Shown here one piece after another: positions 1 through 10,175 of a DNA stretch of 64,000 bases. Where the stretch lies: contig OZ241901.1 of NCBI GenBank assembly GCA_965202895.1, positions 4,836,001 through 4,900,000 of the forward strand, read 5' to 3'. The notes beneath the pieces were generated by a model. That model worked only from the letters and a program-made list of their open reading frames with translations. It searched no databases and had not been told where the DNA came from. Source of the DNA: JAJDXW01 sp965202895. GTDB taxonomy: Bacteria > Pseudomonadota > Gammaproteobacteria > HK1. The number at the start of each line of letters is the position of its first letter. The stretch's first letter is position 1. A program made the position numbers and the translations under genes.

Positions 1-1767
1 GGTCCGACTCGACCCGCAGGACGCGCCAGGAGTGGAGCCCGAGCTGGAAGACGTCCCCGGGCAGGGTCTCGATCGCGAAGTCCTCGTTCAGGGTGCCGAT
101 CACCGTGCCGGAGGGCTCGAGGACCACCGCGTAGTCGGCGTTCTCCGGTATCGTCCCCGCATTCGTGAGGGCGGCCATCCGGGCCCCGCGCCGGGCCCGG
201 AGACGGCCGTTCACCCGATCCCGGTGCAGGAACGCGCCGCGCCGCCCCCGCCTCGTGGTGAACCCGGCCGCGAGCATGTCGATCACCGACTCGAACGCCC
301 GCGCGTCGAGGTCGCGGTAGGGCCAGGCGCGCCGGATCAGGGCGAGGAGCTTCCCCGTCTCCCATTCGTTCCCCGCCACCTCGGCCACGATCTGCTGCGC
401 GAGCACGTCGAGCGGCCGCTCGGACAGGGTGAGGGTGTCGAGCTCACCCCGGCGCACCGCGTCGAAGAGCGCCGCGCACTCCACGAGGTCGTCCCGACTC
501 AGGGGGAAGAGCCGGCCCTTGGGGGTCGCGTCGATCCCGTGCCCGGATCGGCCGACCCGCTGCAGGAAGGTCGCGATGTTCCGGGTGGTCCCGAGCTGGC
601 ACACGAGATCGACGTCGCCGATGTCGATACCGAGCTCGAGCGAGGCGGTGGCGACGAGGAGGGTGAGGGTCCCGCCCTTGAGGCGCTGCTCCGCCTCGAA
701 CCGGCGTTCGCGCGAGAGGCTTCCGTGATGGGAGGCCACCTCCTTCTCGCCGAGCCGCTCGGCGAGGGCGCGGGCGGCCCGCTCCGCGAGGCGCCGGGTG
801 TTGGCGAAGACGAGGGTCGTCCGATGCTCGCGGGCGAGCGCGGCGATACGGTCGTAGACCTCGTCCCAGACCTCGGTCGGCATCACCGGCTCGAGCGGCG
901 ACGAAGGCAGCTCGATGGCGAGGTCGCGGCGGCGGTGGAAGCCCTCGTCGACGATCGCGCAGGGCTCCTCCCGGTTCCCGACGAGGAAACGCGCGACGAG
1001 CTCCATCGGGCGCTGGGTGGCGGAGAGCCCGATCCGGCGGATGCGGTGCGGACCGGGTGCGGGCGGCGCGGGGCCGGTGCACGCCGCGCCCACGACGTCC
1101 GCAGCGGCTTCGTCGGGGCGGCTTGCGTTTCCGCCCCGTCCCCGGCGGCGCCCCCCGCCCCCCCCGACGCCGCCCCGGCCTCCCCCGAGCAGAGCGCTTC
1201 GAGGCGCTCCAGGGTCAGTGCGAGGTGTGCGCCGCGCTTGCTGCCGGCGACGGCATGGATCTCGTCGACGATGACGGTGCGGGCCCGGGCGAGCGCCCTC
1301 CGCCCCGACTCGCTGGTCAGCAGGATGTGGAGCGATTCCGGGGTGGTGACGAGGATGTGGGGGGGCTTGCGGGCCATCGCCTGGCGGGCCGCGGACGGGG
1401 TGTCCCCCGTGCGCACCATCGCCCGGATCGCGACCGGCGGCTCGCCGAGCCGCCCGGCCCACTCCGCGACCCCGCGAAGGGGCGCCTCGAGGTTCCGCTC
1501 GATGTCGTAGGAGAGCGCCTTGAGCGGCGACACGTAGACCACCCGGACCGCATCGTCGAGCCTCCCCTGCCGGGCCTCCTCTGCGAGCTCGTCGATGACC
1601 GCGAGGAACGCCGCGAGGGTCTTGCCGGAGCCGGTGGGGGCCGCGATGAGGGTGTGGCCGCCGCCCCGGACCTCCGGCCACGCCTTCGCCTGGCAGGGTG
1701 TGGGGGCCGCGAACCCGGCCTCGAACCAGGCGCGCACGGCAGGATGGCGGAGCGCACGAAGCGGCAT
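1..1767 (-). CDS. Lhr-like DEAD/DEAH-box helicase, 3'-truncated by window edge, apparent frameshift
   Basis: This is an ATP-dependent superfamily 2 helicase resembling the long helicase-related (Lhr) family, presumed to act in nucleic-acid repair or remodelling in the cytoplasm. The start ATG at 1765-1767 opens with MPLRALRHPAVRAW. Walker A (APTGSGKT, about residues 43-50), the DEIH box and TTPESLHILL follow in one frame. The conserved motif III region (RIGLSATQRPMELVARFLVG) and the second RecA domain (LVFANTRRLAERAARALAERLG; QRVGRSGH) lie in another frame from about 1045 downwards. The frames separate within a G/C-homopolymer-rich stretch at about 1060-1170, where a low-complexity Gly/Ala insert sits. 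The gene runs off the window start. Family assignment is confident. Whether the frameshift is real or a homopolymer sequencing error cannot be told. Confidence 0.8.
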
Positions 1768-1817
1768 CGCCGCACCTTACCCGACGCCCGCCGGCCGGTC
1801 CAATCCAGTCTTGTCCA

Positions 1818-2127
1818 GAGGCATGTGCGCTGTGGGGTTTTCGCTGGGCACGCCTCTCGCGAACGCTCTTAGGCACGGCGTCCTGGGAACGCGGGCGTCC
1901 CGCCCGCAAATGGGATGGCGAGGCCGCCGCCGATTAATGCGGGCGGGACACAAGCGTTCCCAGGACGCCGTGCCCGCGCAAGTGGCTCCGTGGGGTGAAA
2001 TCCGCCAGCAACCCCCTCGAACCGAACCCAAACCACGCAAGAACGCCGTCTCCGTGGGGGTGAAAAATATCTCGACCCCCGATCTCCACCCTCTATATCA
2101 AGAGCTTACGAACAGCGCCCGGGGCTC
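1818..2127 (+). repeat. Repeat A, copy 1 (core orientation a)
   Basis: This is a full-length copy of a dispersed non-coding repeat of about 320 bp that recurs at 15756, 19330, 30700 and 32235. The left end is a small imperfect hairpin (GAGGCATGTGC against GCACGCCTC). The centre is a long palindrome (GGCACGGCGTCCTGGGAACG against CGTTCCCAGGACGCCGTGCC) around a core of about 31 bp at 1908-1938. The right part reads through GGTGAAAAATATCTCGACCCCC to GCGCCCGGGGCTC. In this copy the core reads AAATGGG to ATTAAT left to right. It also lacks the 15-bp hairpin GCGTCTGGAAGACGC found in the right arm of the other full copies. It lies between the helicase start and autotransporter 1. Confidence 0.85.
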
Positions 2128-2176
2128 TGTCCAACGAGACATGAGCCCGTAGCGCGGGGTCCGGGATCATCGGAGA

Positions 2177-2352
2177 ATGATCGTGACGCTACGGACCGAG
2201 CGGGTCCGGACGCTGGATCAGGTACGCGCCTTCGTCGAGGGCGGCGAGGCGGTGGACCCCCGTTGCCACGGGGGCGGGCTTCACGGGGGCCGACCGGGGG
2301 TCGGTCTACGAGTTCATGCGCCGGGCGCTGGTGCGGTTGGATGACGGGCGGC
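2177..2352 (+). pseudogene. Remnant of the N-terminus of an IS-type integrase/transposase
   Basis: Starting near a GTG, the translation reads ERVRTLDQVRAFVEGGEAVD. After a shift of frame at about 2250-2275 it continues GADRGSVYEFMRRALVRLDD. Together these resemble the opening of integrase-type transposases common in gammaproteobacterial insertion sequences. The catalytic part is absent. Sequence similar to that flanking autotransporter 2 (CGGCCCGGCACTCCGCCCC) follows immediately. The family is recognised from memory only. Confidence 0.4.
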
Positions 2353-2360
2353 CCGGCACT

Positions 2361-2386
2361 CCGCCCCATCCGTCTCCGGGCGGGGC
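2361..2386 (-). terminator. Possible terminator of autotransporter 1
   Basis: A GC-rich hairpin (GCCCC at 2363-2367 against GGGGC at 2382-2386, with an alternative CCGCCC/GGGCGG pairing) lies just past the autotransporter 1 stop. A better-formed version sits at the same place behind autotransporter 2. There is no U-run. Confidence 0.3.
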
Positions 2387-2399
2387 CGCGCCGCTTCGT

Positions 2400-5300
2400 T
2401 CAGAAGCGCACGTTCAGGCTCACCCCGCCGCCGAGCTCGCGGCTGCCGCCGCTCGTCGCGTAGCTCATCCCGCCCTGCACCGTGTACCGGCCGTCGTCCC
2501 AGGTATGGGAGCCGTTCAGGCCCAGACGTAGCCACGTCGCCTCGGCCTTCGACTTCAGCTCCGTTCCCGACACTACGACCTTCCTCTCGTCCGAGAACTC
2601 GTGCTCCACGTCCACCGAGCCGAACACCCGGTTCCCCCGAGCCCCGTCCGGCGCCGTCTCGACCACCACCCCCGCGCGGCCCCTCAGGCTTCGCCCGTCC
2701 TCCAGGGAGACCCGCGTGCCCACCTCGTCCGTGAAGTCGTTCACCGAGACCCGGGAATGCGCGAGCCGCGCCCGCGGCGTGAGCACCACACGACCGGCCT
2801 CCATCCGCCGGCCCACCTCCACCCCCAACGCATGGCCGAGCCCCGACACGTCCGTCTTCAACACCCCGCGCCTCGCCGACCGGAGATCGGCCCCGTACCA
2901 CGTCGCCTCGGCCTGCACGTCCACGTACACGCCCGCATCCCCGGCCCAGGTCCCGGACACCCCCACCCCGTTGCCGGACAGATCGACCTCACCCCCGTTC
3001 GACGCCTCCGCCGACCCCCGCCGGTGATGGAAGGAGACGCCGAGCAGGCCGGCTTCGCCCACCGTGGCGTCCAACCCCGCCTTCAGGTCGTGGCGGCGGT
3101 GGTCGTACTCCAACCCCGGCGTCGTCGACTCGTCCGCCTTCCACTTGCCGCGGAACGCCTCCACCCGAGCCCAGCCTCCGTTCGCCGTCCGCGGTGCGGC
3201 CATCCGCTCCCGGAAATCCGACAGGCGGTTCAGCCCCAGCACCACCGAGGGCAGCGCCTCATAGACCTTCGAGCGCGGCGCGAGCTCATGATCCAGCCGC
3301 ACACCGTCCCCGTCGCGGACGATGCTCAGATCGCCGGCGCCCACCGGCACCGAGCGCCCGGGCTCCGAGAGGTCGATACTGCGACCGTCCGCAGAGACGT
3401 ACCGCACCTCCAGCGCGCCGGCGGCCCGTATGGCACCCCGGATCCGGTCGCGGACCTGCTCCGCCGTCTCCCCGCGGGCTTGCCGGATCTCGACCCCCAG
3501 ATCGCCTCGCGCGCTCGTGATGGCCTGATCCTCGATGCCCGTGATCCGGCCGTTCGGCCCGACCACCACCATCCCGCCGCCGTCGAGCCGCACGTCCCCG
3601 ACCGTGCCGGCCACCGTCACCTCGCTGCCCTCGGCGGGCAGAACGATGCTTCCCGTCACCGTGCCGCCGGCGGCCACCGTGACCGCCGCGGGGCGGGCCC
3701 CCAAGTCGATGATGTCGCCGGTGATCCTGCCAGCCACGCTCACCGCCAGGTCCCCGGCCGCATTCCGGGCATTCTGGATTGCGACCCCCTCGATGCCCGT
3801 GATCCAGCCGGTGCGGGTCACCGTCACCATGCCCCCGTTGTCGAAGCGCACCTGCCCGGCCGTGCCGGCCACCGTCACCGTACTCGCGGCCAGATGGATG
3901 GCGCCCGTCACCGTGCCCCCGGCGGAGACGGTGACCGTGTGCTCGCCCGTCCCCAGGCCGAGAACGTCCCCGGTAACCCTCCCCGCCACGGTGAGGTCCA
4001 GGTCGCCCGCCTTGCTGTGCAGCGCTTCGGTTCGGCCATCGACCTCGACGCCCGTGAGGCGGCCGGTCGCGGCCACCGTGACCGTCCCGCCGCTGGTGTA
4101 GAGCAGCCGCCCGATGCTCGCCCCGCTCGCGACCGTGAACGACGCCTGCGGGTCGTGCACCGTCCCCGTCACCACACCGCCGGACATGACGTTCGCCGTC
4201 AGCGTGCCGCCCGACTTGAGGTCGCCCTCGACGCGGCCCTCGTCGTTCACCGTCACGCTCAGCGCGCCCGCCGTGCTCTCGACCGCCACGCCCTCCACGC
4301 CAGTCAGTGTCCCGCCGCCGGACACCGTCACCGTGGCGCCGTTGGCGTAAAGAAGCCGCCCGATGCTCGCCCCGCTCGCGACCGTGAACGACGCCTGCGG
4401 GTCGTGCACCGTCCCCGTCACCACACCGCCGGACATGACGTTCGCCGTCAGCGTGCCGCCCGACTTGAGGTCGCCCTCGACGCGGCCCTCGTCGTTCACC
4501 GTCACGCTCAGCGCGCCCGCCGTGCTCTCGACCGCCACGCCCTCCACGCCAGTCAGTGTCCCGCCGCCGGACACCGTCACCGTGGCGCCGTTGGCGTAAA
4601 GAAGCCGCCCGATGCTCGCCCCGCTCGCGACCGTGAACGACGCCTGCGGGTCGTGCACCGTCCCCGTCACCACACCGCCGGACATGACGTTCGCCGTCAG
4701 CGTGCCGCCCGACTTGAGGTCGCCCTCGACGCGGCCCTCGTCGTTCACCGTCACGCTCAGCGCGCCCGCCGTGCTCTCGACCGCCACGCCCTCCACGCCA
4801 GTCAGTGTCCCGCCGCCGGACACCGTCACCGTGGCGCCGTTGGCGTAAAGAAGCCGCCCGATGCTCGCCCCGCTCGCGACCGTGAACGACGCCTGCGGGT
4901 CGTGCACCGTCCCCGTCACCACACCGCCGGACATGACGTTCGCCGTCAGCGTGCCGCCCGACTTGAGGTCGCCCTCGACGCGGCCCTCGTCGTTCACCGT
5001 CACGCTCAGCGCGCCCGCCGTGCTCTCGACCGCCACGCCCTCCACGCCAGTCAGTGTCCCGCCGCCGGACACCGTCACCGTGGCGCCGTTGGCGTAAAGA
5101 AGCCGCCCGATGCTCGCCCCGCTCGCGACCGTGAACGACGCCTGCGGGTCGTGCACCGTCCCCGTCACCACACCGCCGGACATGACGTTCGCCGTCAGCG
5201 TGCCGCCCGACTTGAGGTCGCCCTCGACGCGGCCCTCGTCGTTCACCGTCACGCTCAGCGCGCCCGCCGTGCTCTCGACCGCCACGCCCTCCACGCCAGT

Positions 5301-7759
5301 CAGTGTCCCGCCGCCGGACACCGTCACCGTGGCGCCGTTGGCGTAAAGAAGCCGCCCGATGCTCGCCCCGCTCGCGACCGTGAACGACGCCTGCGGGTCG
5401 TGCACCGTCCCCGTCACCACACCGCCGGCATGACGTTCGCCGTCAGCGTGCCGCCCGACTTGAGGTCGCCCTCGACGCGGCCCTCGTCGTTCACCGTCAC
5501 GCTCAGCGCGCCCGCCGTGCTCTCGACCGCCACGCCCTCCACGCCAGTCAGTGTCCCGCCGCCGGACACCGTCACCGTGGCGCCGTTGGCGTAAAGAAGC
5601 CGCCCGATGCTCGCCCCGCTCGCGACCGTGAACGACGCCTGCGGGTCGTGGATCGTGCCCGTCACCACGCCGCCGGACATGACGTTCGCCGTCAGGCCCC
5701 CGCCGCCATCGACGCGGACGTCGCCCGTCACCGTCCCCGAAACGGTGGCCGTCAGATCGCCGCCGTCGGCGAGGATGCCGTCGCCCGACGTCGCGCCCAC
5801 CTCGCCGGTCGCGCCCACCGTCACCGCGCCGCCGCCGCCCAAGTACACGCCCGCGCCGGTCCCGCCCATCACCCGTCCGTTCACGGTCACGGTCTGGTCG
5901 CGGACGCCCCCCGTGGCGCCCGCGCCGCGGACATGGACCCCGTTCGCGCCGCCCACGATGCGCGCGCCCTCGTCAACCGTCACCGTGATGGCGCCGTTGC
6001 GCTCATGCAGGACCGCGTAGAGCGCCTCCACGCCGTTGCCCTCGGCGGCGATGGAGCCGCCCGTCACGTCCACCCGGATGTCGCCGGCGTTGTAGGTCTC
6101 CGCGAACCGCCGGACCGTGTCCTTCCACGCGGCCGTGTAGGTCGCGCCGGTCAGGGCGGTCAGCGCGGTTTCCAGCTCGCTGCCCGCGCCCTTCGTCAGG
6201 ACGGCGTCCAGCGCCGCGCGCTCCTCCGTCGAGAGCGCGTTGCCGGCGCGGACGTGATCGACGATCGCGGTGTGGGAGAGCGCGTAGGCGCGGACGCCGG
6301 CGCGCGAAAGACCCAGGATCTCGTCGGCCGCCCGGTGCGCCAGCGGGCCGTTGCCGGTCGGCGCGGCGGACGACGTCGCGCGCTTCCTCCGAAGATCCTC
6401 CGCCTCCGCCTTCCAGGCGGCGTCGTAGTCGGCGTCGGGGAGCGCCGCAAGCGCCGTCGTCAGGGCGTCCGAATCCCCCGCCGTGATCGCCGAGAGGACG
6501 GCCTGTTCGGCGGCCGACAGCGTCTCGTCGGCGCCCGCGATCCGGTTCCGGATGAAGGCGTCGGTCACAGACGCGCCGACCGTGACGTCTCCGCTCGACG
6601 TCACGTGGATCATCGGCATGGTGCGGGCCGCGTCGTCCGCCGTCGTCGCGCCGGCGCCCATCGTGTGGCCGCTGGACCGGCGGGCCCATGCGAGAACGCC
6701 GACGTCCCGCGCCTCCACCGCGCCCCCATGCTCGAAGACGAGGCGCCCCGTCGCGCTCGCGTCCTGCGTCAGGCGCCCCTCCATGCCGACGGCGAACGGC
6801 GTCGCGATCGTCGCTCCCGCGTCCGTCATCGCGTCAACGGAGCCGAGGTCCACTGCGAGCGCGGAAAGGCCGTGGGAGCCCAGCCCCTCCGCCACGATGC
6901 TGCCGCCCGTCATGCGGACGGAAGCCGTCTGCCCGGTCCCGAATCTGCCCAACGCGAAGTAGACGCCGCGGCTATTGTCGGCCTCCGTCACGATGGAGCC
7001 GCCCGTCATGCGGAAGGAGGCGTCGCGGCTCCCGCTGATGCCCGAGAACCAAACCCCGGACGAGTCGCTTCCCCGCGTGCGAACCGAGCCGCCTTCGATG
7101 ACGGCGGTCATGGCGGCCGCCGCCGCCGCGTTGTTGTTGGTGGATCGGAGAAATAAGCCGGCGCTGCTTGCCCCCGTCGCCTCGACCGAGCCGCCTATCA
7201 TGCGGATGGAGAGCTCGTCGCCAAGCCCGTTGCTGACGACGCCGACGCCGAATTGTGCAGTCTGCGTCTGCCTGATCGTGGCGTCGCCGGAGACAGTGAT
7301 GCGGCCATTGCCCATCCCGCCGTTTCTGTTGATGTTGAGACGGCCGGAGAGGGAGCCTCCGCTCATGCCGATGGAGAGGTCGCCCGTCGCCGTGTTGCCG
7401 GTGGTGATGAAGACATCATTGGTGAGGGAGCCGCCCGACACCTCGATGGAGGCGGCGCCCGACCCGCGTCTTTCGGCCAAAATGCTGTTGCCGCCCGACC
7501 CGGTGAGGGTGCCGGCCTTCATGCGGACGGTAATGTCGCCGGAGCCGCGGTGGTCGACATGGATGCGCGGGATGTTGACGCTTCCCGGATCGACGCGGAT
7601 GTCGGCCGAGCTGCCGGCGACTTCGGTACAGGAGATGCTCGTGCTGCCGGTGTGCGCGTCGCCCCGGCACGCGTTCTGCGCCGCCGCCTCCCCGGCATAC
7701 AAGGCGAGCGCGAGCAGCAACCCCGGCGCAAGCGCGGCGGCCAGCGTCCGAGTGCTCAT
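2400..7759 (-). CDS. Autotransporter adhesin 1, tandem-repeat passenger, broken by a 1-nt deletion
   Basis: This is a type V secreted surface protein of about 1,786 residues once one base is restored. It starts at ATG 7757-7759 behind a good ribosome site (GAGGAG). A signal peptide (about residues 1-27, ending GEAAAQ) is followed by a Gly/Ser/Thr-rich passenger with TGGS-type beta-helix repeats. Then come near-perfect 83-residue repeats (SIGRLLYANGATVTVSGGG, LTANVMSGGVVTG) and a C-terminal autotransporter barrel ending GGGVSLNVRF with the typical terminal Phe. At 5429/5430 one base is missing compared with the other repeat copies. The reading frame therefore runs into a stop after LTANVMPAVW and the barrel is out of frame. 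Autotransporter 2 is a close paralogue with matching signal peptide, mid-region and barrel. The break could be phase variation, decay or an assembly slip inside the tandem array. Confidence 0.85.
4105..5690 (-). repeat. Tandem array of 249-bp units (83 codons) in autotransporter 1
   Basis: The same phrase recurs at 4114, 4363, 4612, 4861, 5110, 5359 and 5607. This gives six full units plus a partial seventh, and the full units look identical base for base. The period is a multiple of three, so unit gain or loss keeps the frame. The 5359 to 5607 interval is 248 because of the deletion at 5429/5430. Unit identity implies recent expansion or ongoing homogenisation. Confidence 0.95.
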
Positions 7760-7868
7760 GACGCGCTCCTCAAGCCTGTGCGGGGGGGGGCGAGACGAAG
7801 GGTCGGGGGTTCCATCGGCTTCTCTCCTCCTGAAGGCGATTCGTCAGGGCGGCAGGAGTCCCGGCCCC
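7760..7868 (-). promoter_or_regulatory. Autotransporter 1 leader with a G9 (C9 on coding strand) tract
   Basis: Between the start codon and the promoter region the leader carries a ribosome site (GAGGAG, about 7767-7772) and a run of nine C on the coding strand (G at 7782-7790). The following roughly 80 bases match the leader of autotransporter 2, where the same tract is 13 long. A homopolymer just upstream of the ribosome site of a surface adhesin is a classic substrate for slipped-strand phase variation. No promoter hexamers are clear. Confidence 0.55.
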
Positions 7869-7995
7869 GCTTCGCCCGGCATGCCCGGTCCGGGCGTCGC
7901 GAGGCGGATACCGGGGGCGGGGGCCGCATTGCCGCAACGCTTCGATGGCGGGCGCTCCCGAACGGGAACTTCGAGTCGGATTCCGAACCCCGGAC

Positions 7996-8072
7996 GAGGG
8001 GCATTTCGGCGGATTTCACCCCACGGAGCCTCTTGCGCGGGCACGGCGAAAGCCCCACCGCGCACATGCCTC
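7996..8072 (-). repeat. Repeat A, partial copy with central palindrome deleted
   Basis: The segment GGGGCATTTCGGCGGATTTCACCCCACGGAGCC through GCGCGGGCACGGCG matches the right half of repeat A. It then jumps directly to AAAGCCCCACCGCGCACATGCCTC, the other end. The whole palindromic centre is missing, as expected for deletion of a hairpin-forming sequence. It lies upstream of the autotransporter 1 leader. Confidence 0.7.
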
Positions 8073-8174
8073 GATTCCATCCGGCTTCAATGCTCGAGCT
8101 TGCCTCCAGATCCGACCGCATTCCAGACGAACGAGCAAAGGATTGTCAACCCTAACTTGCATGCCTGACTTGCA

Positions 8175-8590
8175 TGCCCGTCTTCGATACGCCGCGCCTC
8201 GCCGGCCGGTCCCGCCGACCGTCACCCGGCCGCCGCCGTCGAGCCGCACCCGCCCGGCCGTGCCGTCCACGGTTACCGTACTCGCGGCCGGATGGATGGC
8301 GCCCGTCACCGTGCCCCGTCGGAGACGATGACCGTGTGCTCGCCCGCGCCCCCAAGGCCGAGAACGTCCCCGGCGACCGTGCCCGCCACGATGAGGTCCA
8401 GGTCGCCGGCCTCGCTGCGAAGCGCCTCGGTCCGGCTCTCGACCTCCACGCCGGTGAGCGCGCCCGTCGAGGCCACCGTCACCGTGGCGCCGTTGGTGCA
8501 GAGCAGCCGCCCGATGCTCCCCACCACCGTCGGAAGGCCGACCGGGTCGCACACCGTCCCCGCGACCGCGCCGCCTGCCGCTCCGGCAGG
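8175..8590 (-). pseudogene. Autotransporter passenger-domain fragment
   Basis: The fragment encodes DPVGLPTVVGSIGRLLCTNGATVTV, GALTGVEVESRTEALRSEAG and HTVIVSDGA. After a frameshift near 8306-8320 it continues GTVTGAIHPAASTVTVDGTAG. Every phrase has a counterpart in the passenger of autotransporter 2 (for example GSIGRLLYSGGATVTV). There is no signal peptide and no barrel. It lies just upstream of autotransporter 1 in the same orientation, so it could be debris from a duplicated gene or a silent donor for gene conversion. Confidence 0.75.
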
Positions 8591-8593
8591 CGG
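8571..8593 (-). terminator. Perfect 9-bp hairpin downstream of the serpin gene
   Basis: CCGCCTGCC at 8571-8579 pairs perfectly with GGCAGGCGG at 8585-8593 across a 5-nt loop, about 105 bases past the serpin stop. It is a plausible transcription end, though no U-run follows. Confidence 0.35.
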
Positions 8594-8698
8594 GACGCCG
8601 CGTCGATGGGTGATGAGTGCGTCCGGGGCGGCGGCTGCCCGCCGGCGGCGGCCTTGAGGAACCGCCCCTCGGGAGCCCGGCCGGCGGCCCGGGCGCCG

Positions 8699-10054
8699 TC
8701 AGCTCCGCACGGGATCGTCGACCCAGGCCATGAACAGGACGGCGCCGGTGCCGCGGTGGCGCACCGCGAGCGCGAAGGGCCGGTCCACGCGCATCTCGAA
8801 GCGAACCTCGATCACGGCGACGCTGGTTACCATCGCAATGCCCCCGCTCACGGCGGCGGCCTCCGTTCCCTGCTCGTCGAGCACGAGCATCGTGCGGTGG
8901 AACACCCGGCTCAGCTTCGGCGCCGGCGCGGCGATGCCCGCGAACGCCCGTGGATCGTCGAGCGCGGCCCCGAGCCCGAGCGCGCGCAGGGCCGGAAGCA
9001 GGGACGCTTCCGCATCCAGGGTCAGGCGCGGAAGCGCCAGCGCGCCGCGGGCTTTGCGAAAGTCCCGCCCGCCCAGCCACGAGGGGTCCTCCGCCAGCCG
9101 GCGGAGAGCTTCGGGGGCTTCGAGCCCGGCGCGCGGCAGCACGGCCACGAGCTCGAAGCGCCCGCCGCCGTAGGGAAGGGCGACCGCCTGAAAGCTCTCG
9201 TCCTCCCGGTACCGGGCCGGCAGATCCTCCGCGCGCATGGTGGGGACCTCGGGGGACGCGCCGGAACGGAGGTGGAAGGGGGCGGGCAAGGTCCGTCGCG
9301 GGTCGAAGCGTTGCGCCCATTCGCCCTCGAAGCGCATTGCATTCGCCAGTACCAGCGCGTCGTCGGGGTCGAGCCGCGAGATCAGGTGGGGGATGGCGCC
9401 GCCGGTCGCCTCCGAGACCCAGGCGTTGATGCGGCCCACCGAGCGCTCGTCCTCGAAATCCAGCCGTTCGACCCGGGCTCCGAACCAGCCCCGAAGCACC
9501 GTGGACCAAGCGGGGAACAGGTCCAGACGGCGGTCCGCGAATGCCGCATTGGCAACCTGCACCCCCACCTCGTCGTCGAGAGCGTCATGGAGCACCCATT
9601 GGAGCTGGCACGACAATCCCCGGGGCGGCCCGCTCGTGCGCGGGCCGCCGCCGCTCGAAGTCCCCGCGGCGGAACCGTCGGTGTCCGAGCCGGCGGCAGC
9701 CGTATCGCCTTCGGCGGCAGCCGTTCCCCGCGTTTCGTCCGTTCCGGTCCCGGTCCGGCCCGGGCTGCCGCCCGCCTCGAACATCTCCCGGATCGACCGG
9801 CGAACGGGCGCCCTCGCCCCCGGCGCCAGCATCTCCAGCACGGCGCCGATGCCGACCGGCGAGACCAGGGCATTGCGCGTGCCGCGCTCGGAGGCCGCGG
9901 TGAGCAGTCCGAGGCCGAACGCCCCGGACGAGACCTCCTCCGCCGGCTCGCAGGAGGGAGAGGAAAGGGGCGGCAGGGAAGCCGCGACCGCGCTGCTTCC
10001 GGTTGCGGCGCCGATGGCGAGGGCGGCCACGGGAAGATGAAATCGGGCTCTCAC
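8699..10054 (-). CDS. Secreted serpin-family serine protease inhibitor
   Basis: Serpins inactivate serine proteases by a suicide mechanism in which the cleaved reactive-centre loop inserts into a beta-sheet. This 451-residue protein begins with a signal peptide (about 1-24, cleavage near AVA-ASL), so it acts in the periplasm or outside. The serpin fold follows from about residue 40 (LVSPVGIGAVLEMLAPGA). It is interrupted by an acidic/Gly-Ser/Thr insert (about 95-145), then INAWVSEATGGAIPHLI and VLANAMRFEGEWAQRFD. The hinge and reactive-centre loop is DEQGTEAAAVSGGIAMVTS, and the distal hinge ends RPFALAVRHRGTGAVLFM. The small-residue hinge is that of inhibitory serpins. The scissile bond cannot be fixed from sequence alone. 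The gene is monocistronic between two hairpins. Confidence 0.88.
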   Translation of the reverse strand: MRARFHLPVAALAIGAATGSSAVAASLPPLSSPSCEPAEEVSSGAFGLGLLTAASERGTRNALVSPVGIGAVLEMLAPGARAPVRRSIREMFEAGGSPGRTGTGTDETRGTAAAEGDTAAAGSDTDGSAAGTSSGGGPRTSGPPRGLSCQLQWVLHDALDDEVGVQVANAAFADRRLDLFPAWSTVLRGWFGARVERLDFEDERSVGRINAWVSEATGGAIPHLISRLDPDDALVLANAMRFEGEWAQRFDPRRTLPAPFHLRSGASPEVPTMRAEDLPARYREDESFQAVALPYGGGRFELVAVLPRAGLEAPEALRRLAEDPSWLGGRDFRKARGALALPRLTLDAEASLLPALRALGLGAALDDPRAFAGIAAPAPKLSRVFHRTMLVLDEQGTEAAAVSGGIAMVTSVAVIEVRFEMRVDRPFALAVRHRGTGAVLFMAWVDDPVRS

Positions 10055-10086
10055 GAGGTCGATCCTTCCCGGCCCCCGTGGTGAAA

Positions 10087-10118
10087 GGCCCGAAGCGGCG
10101 GGGGCGCCGCTTCGGGCC
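10087..10118 (-). terminator. Strong hairpin ending the liv operon
   Basis: GGCCCGAAGCGGCG (10087-10100) pairs without mismatch with CGCCGCTTCGGGCC (10105-10118) over a 4-nt loop. It lies between the substrate-binding-protein stop and the serpin start. On the minus strand it is followed by a short T-rich stretch (CTTTCACC). Confidence 0.6.
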
Positions 10119-10175
10119 GGCCGGGTGCGGCGGCCCGGGGATGGGCCGCCGCCGCACGTCGAGGGCGTTCGCCGG

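Noticed and set aside
2601..5594. Very long plus-strand open frame opposite autotransporter 1 (and the similar one at 21914-25201 opposite autotransporter 2)
   Set aside because: His/Arg/Pro-rich repetitive product without domains. It is the high-GC antisense shadow of the autotransporters, which have signal peptides, ribosome sites and barrels.
4105..5690. Regularly spaced identical repeats suggesting a CRISPR array
   Set aside because: The 249-bp unit is entirely coding and identical throughout with no variable spacers. It is a protein-level tandem repeat.
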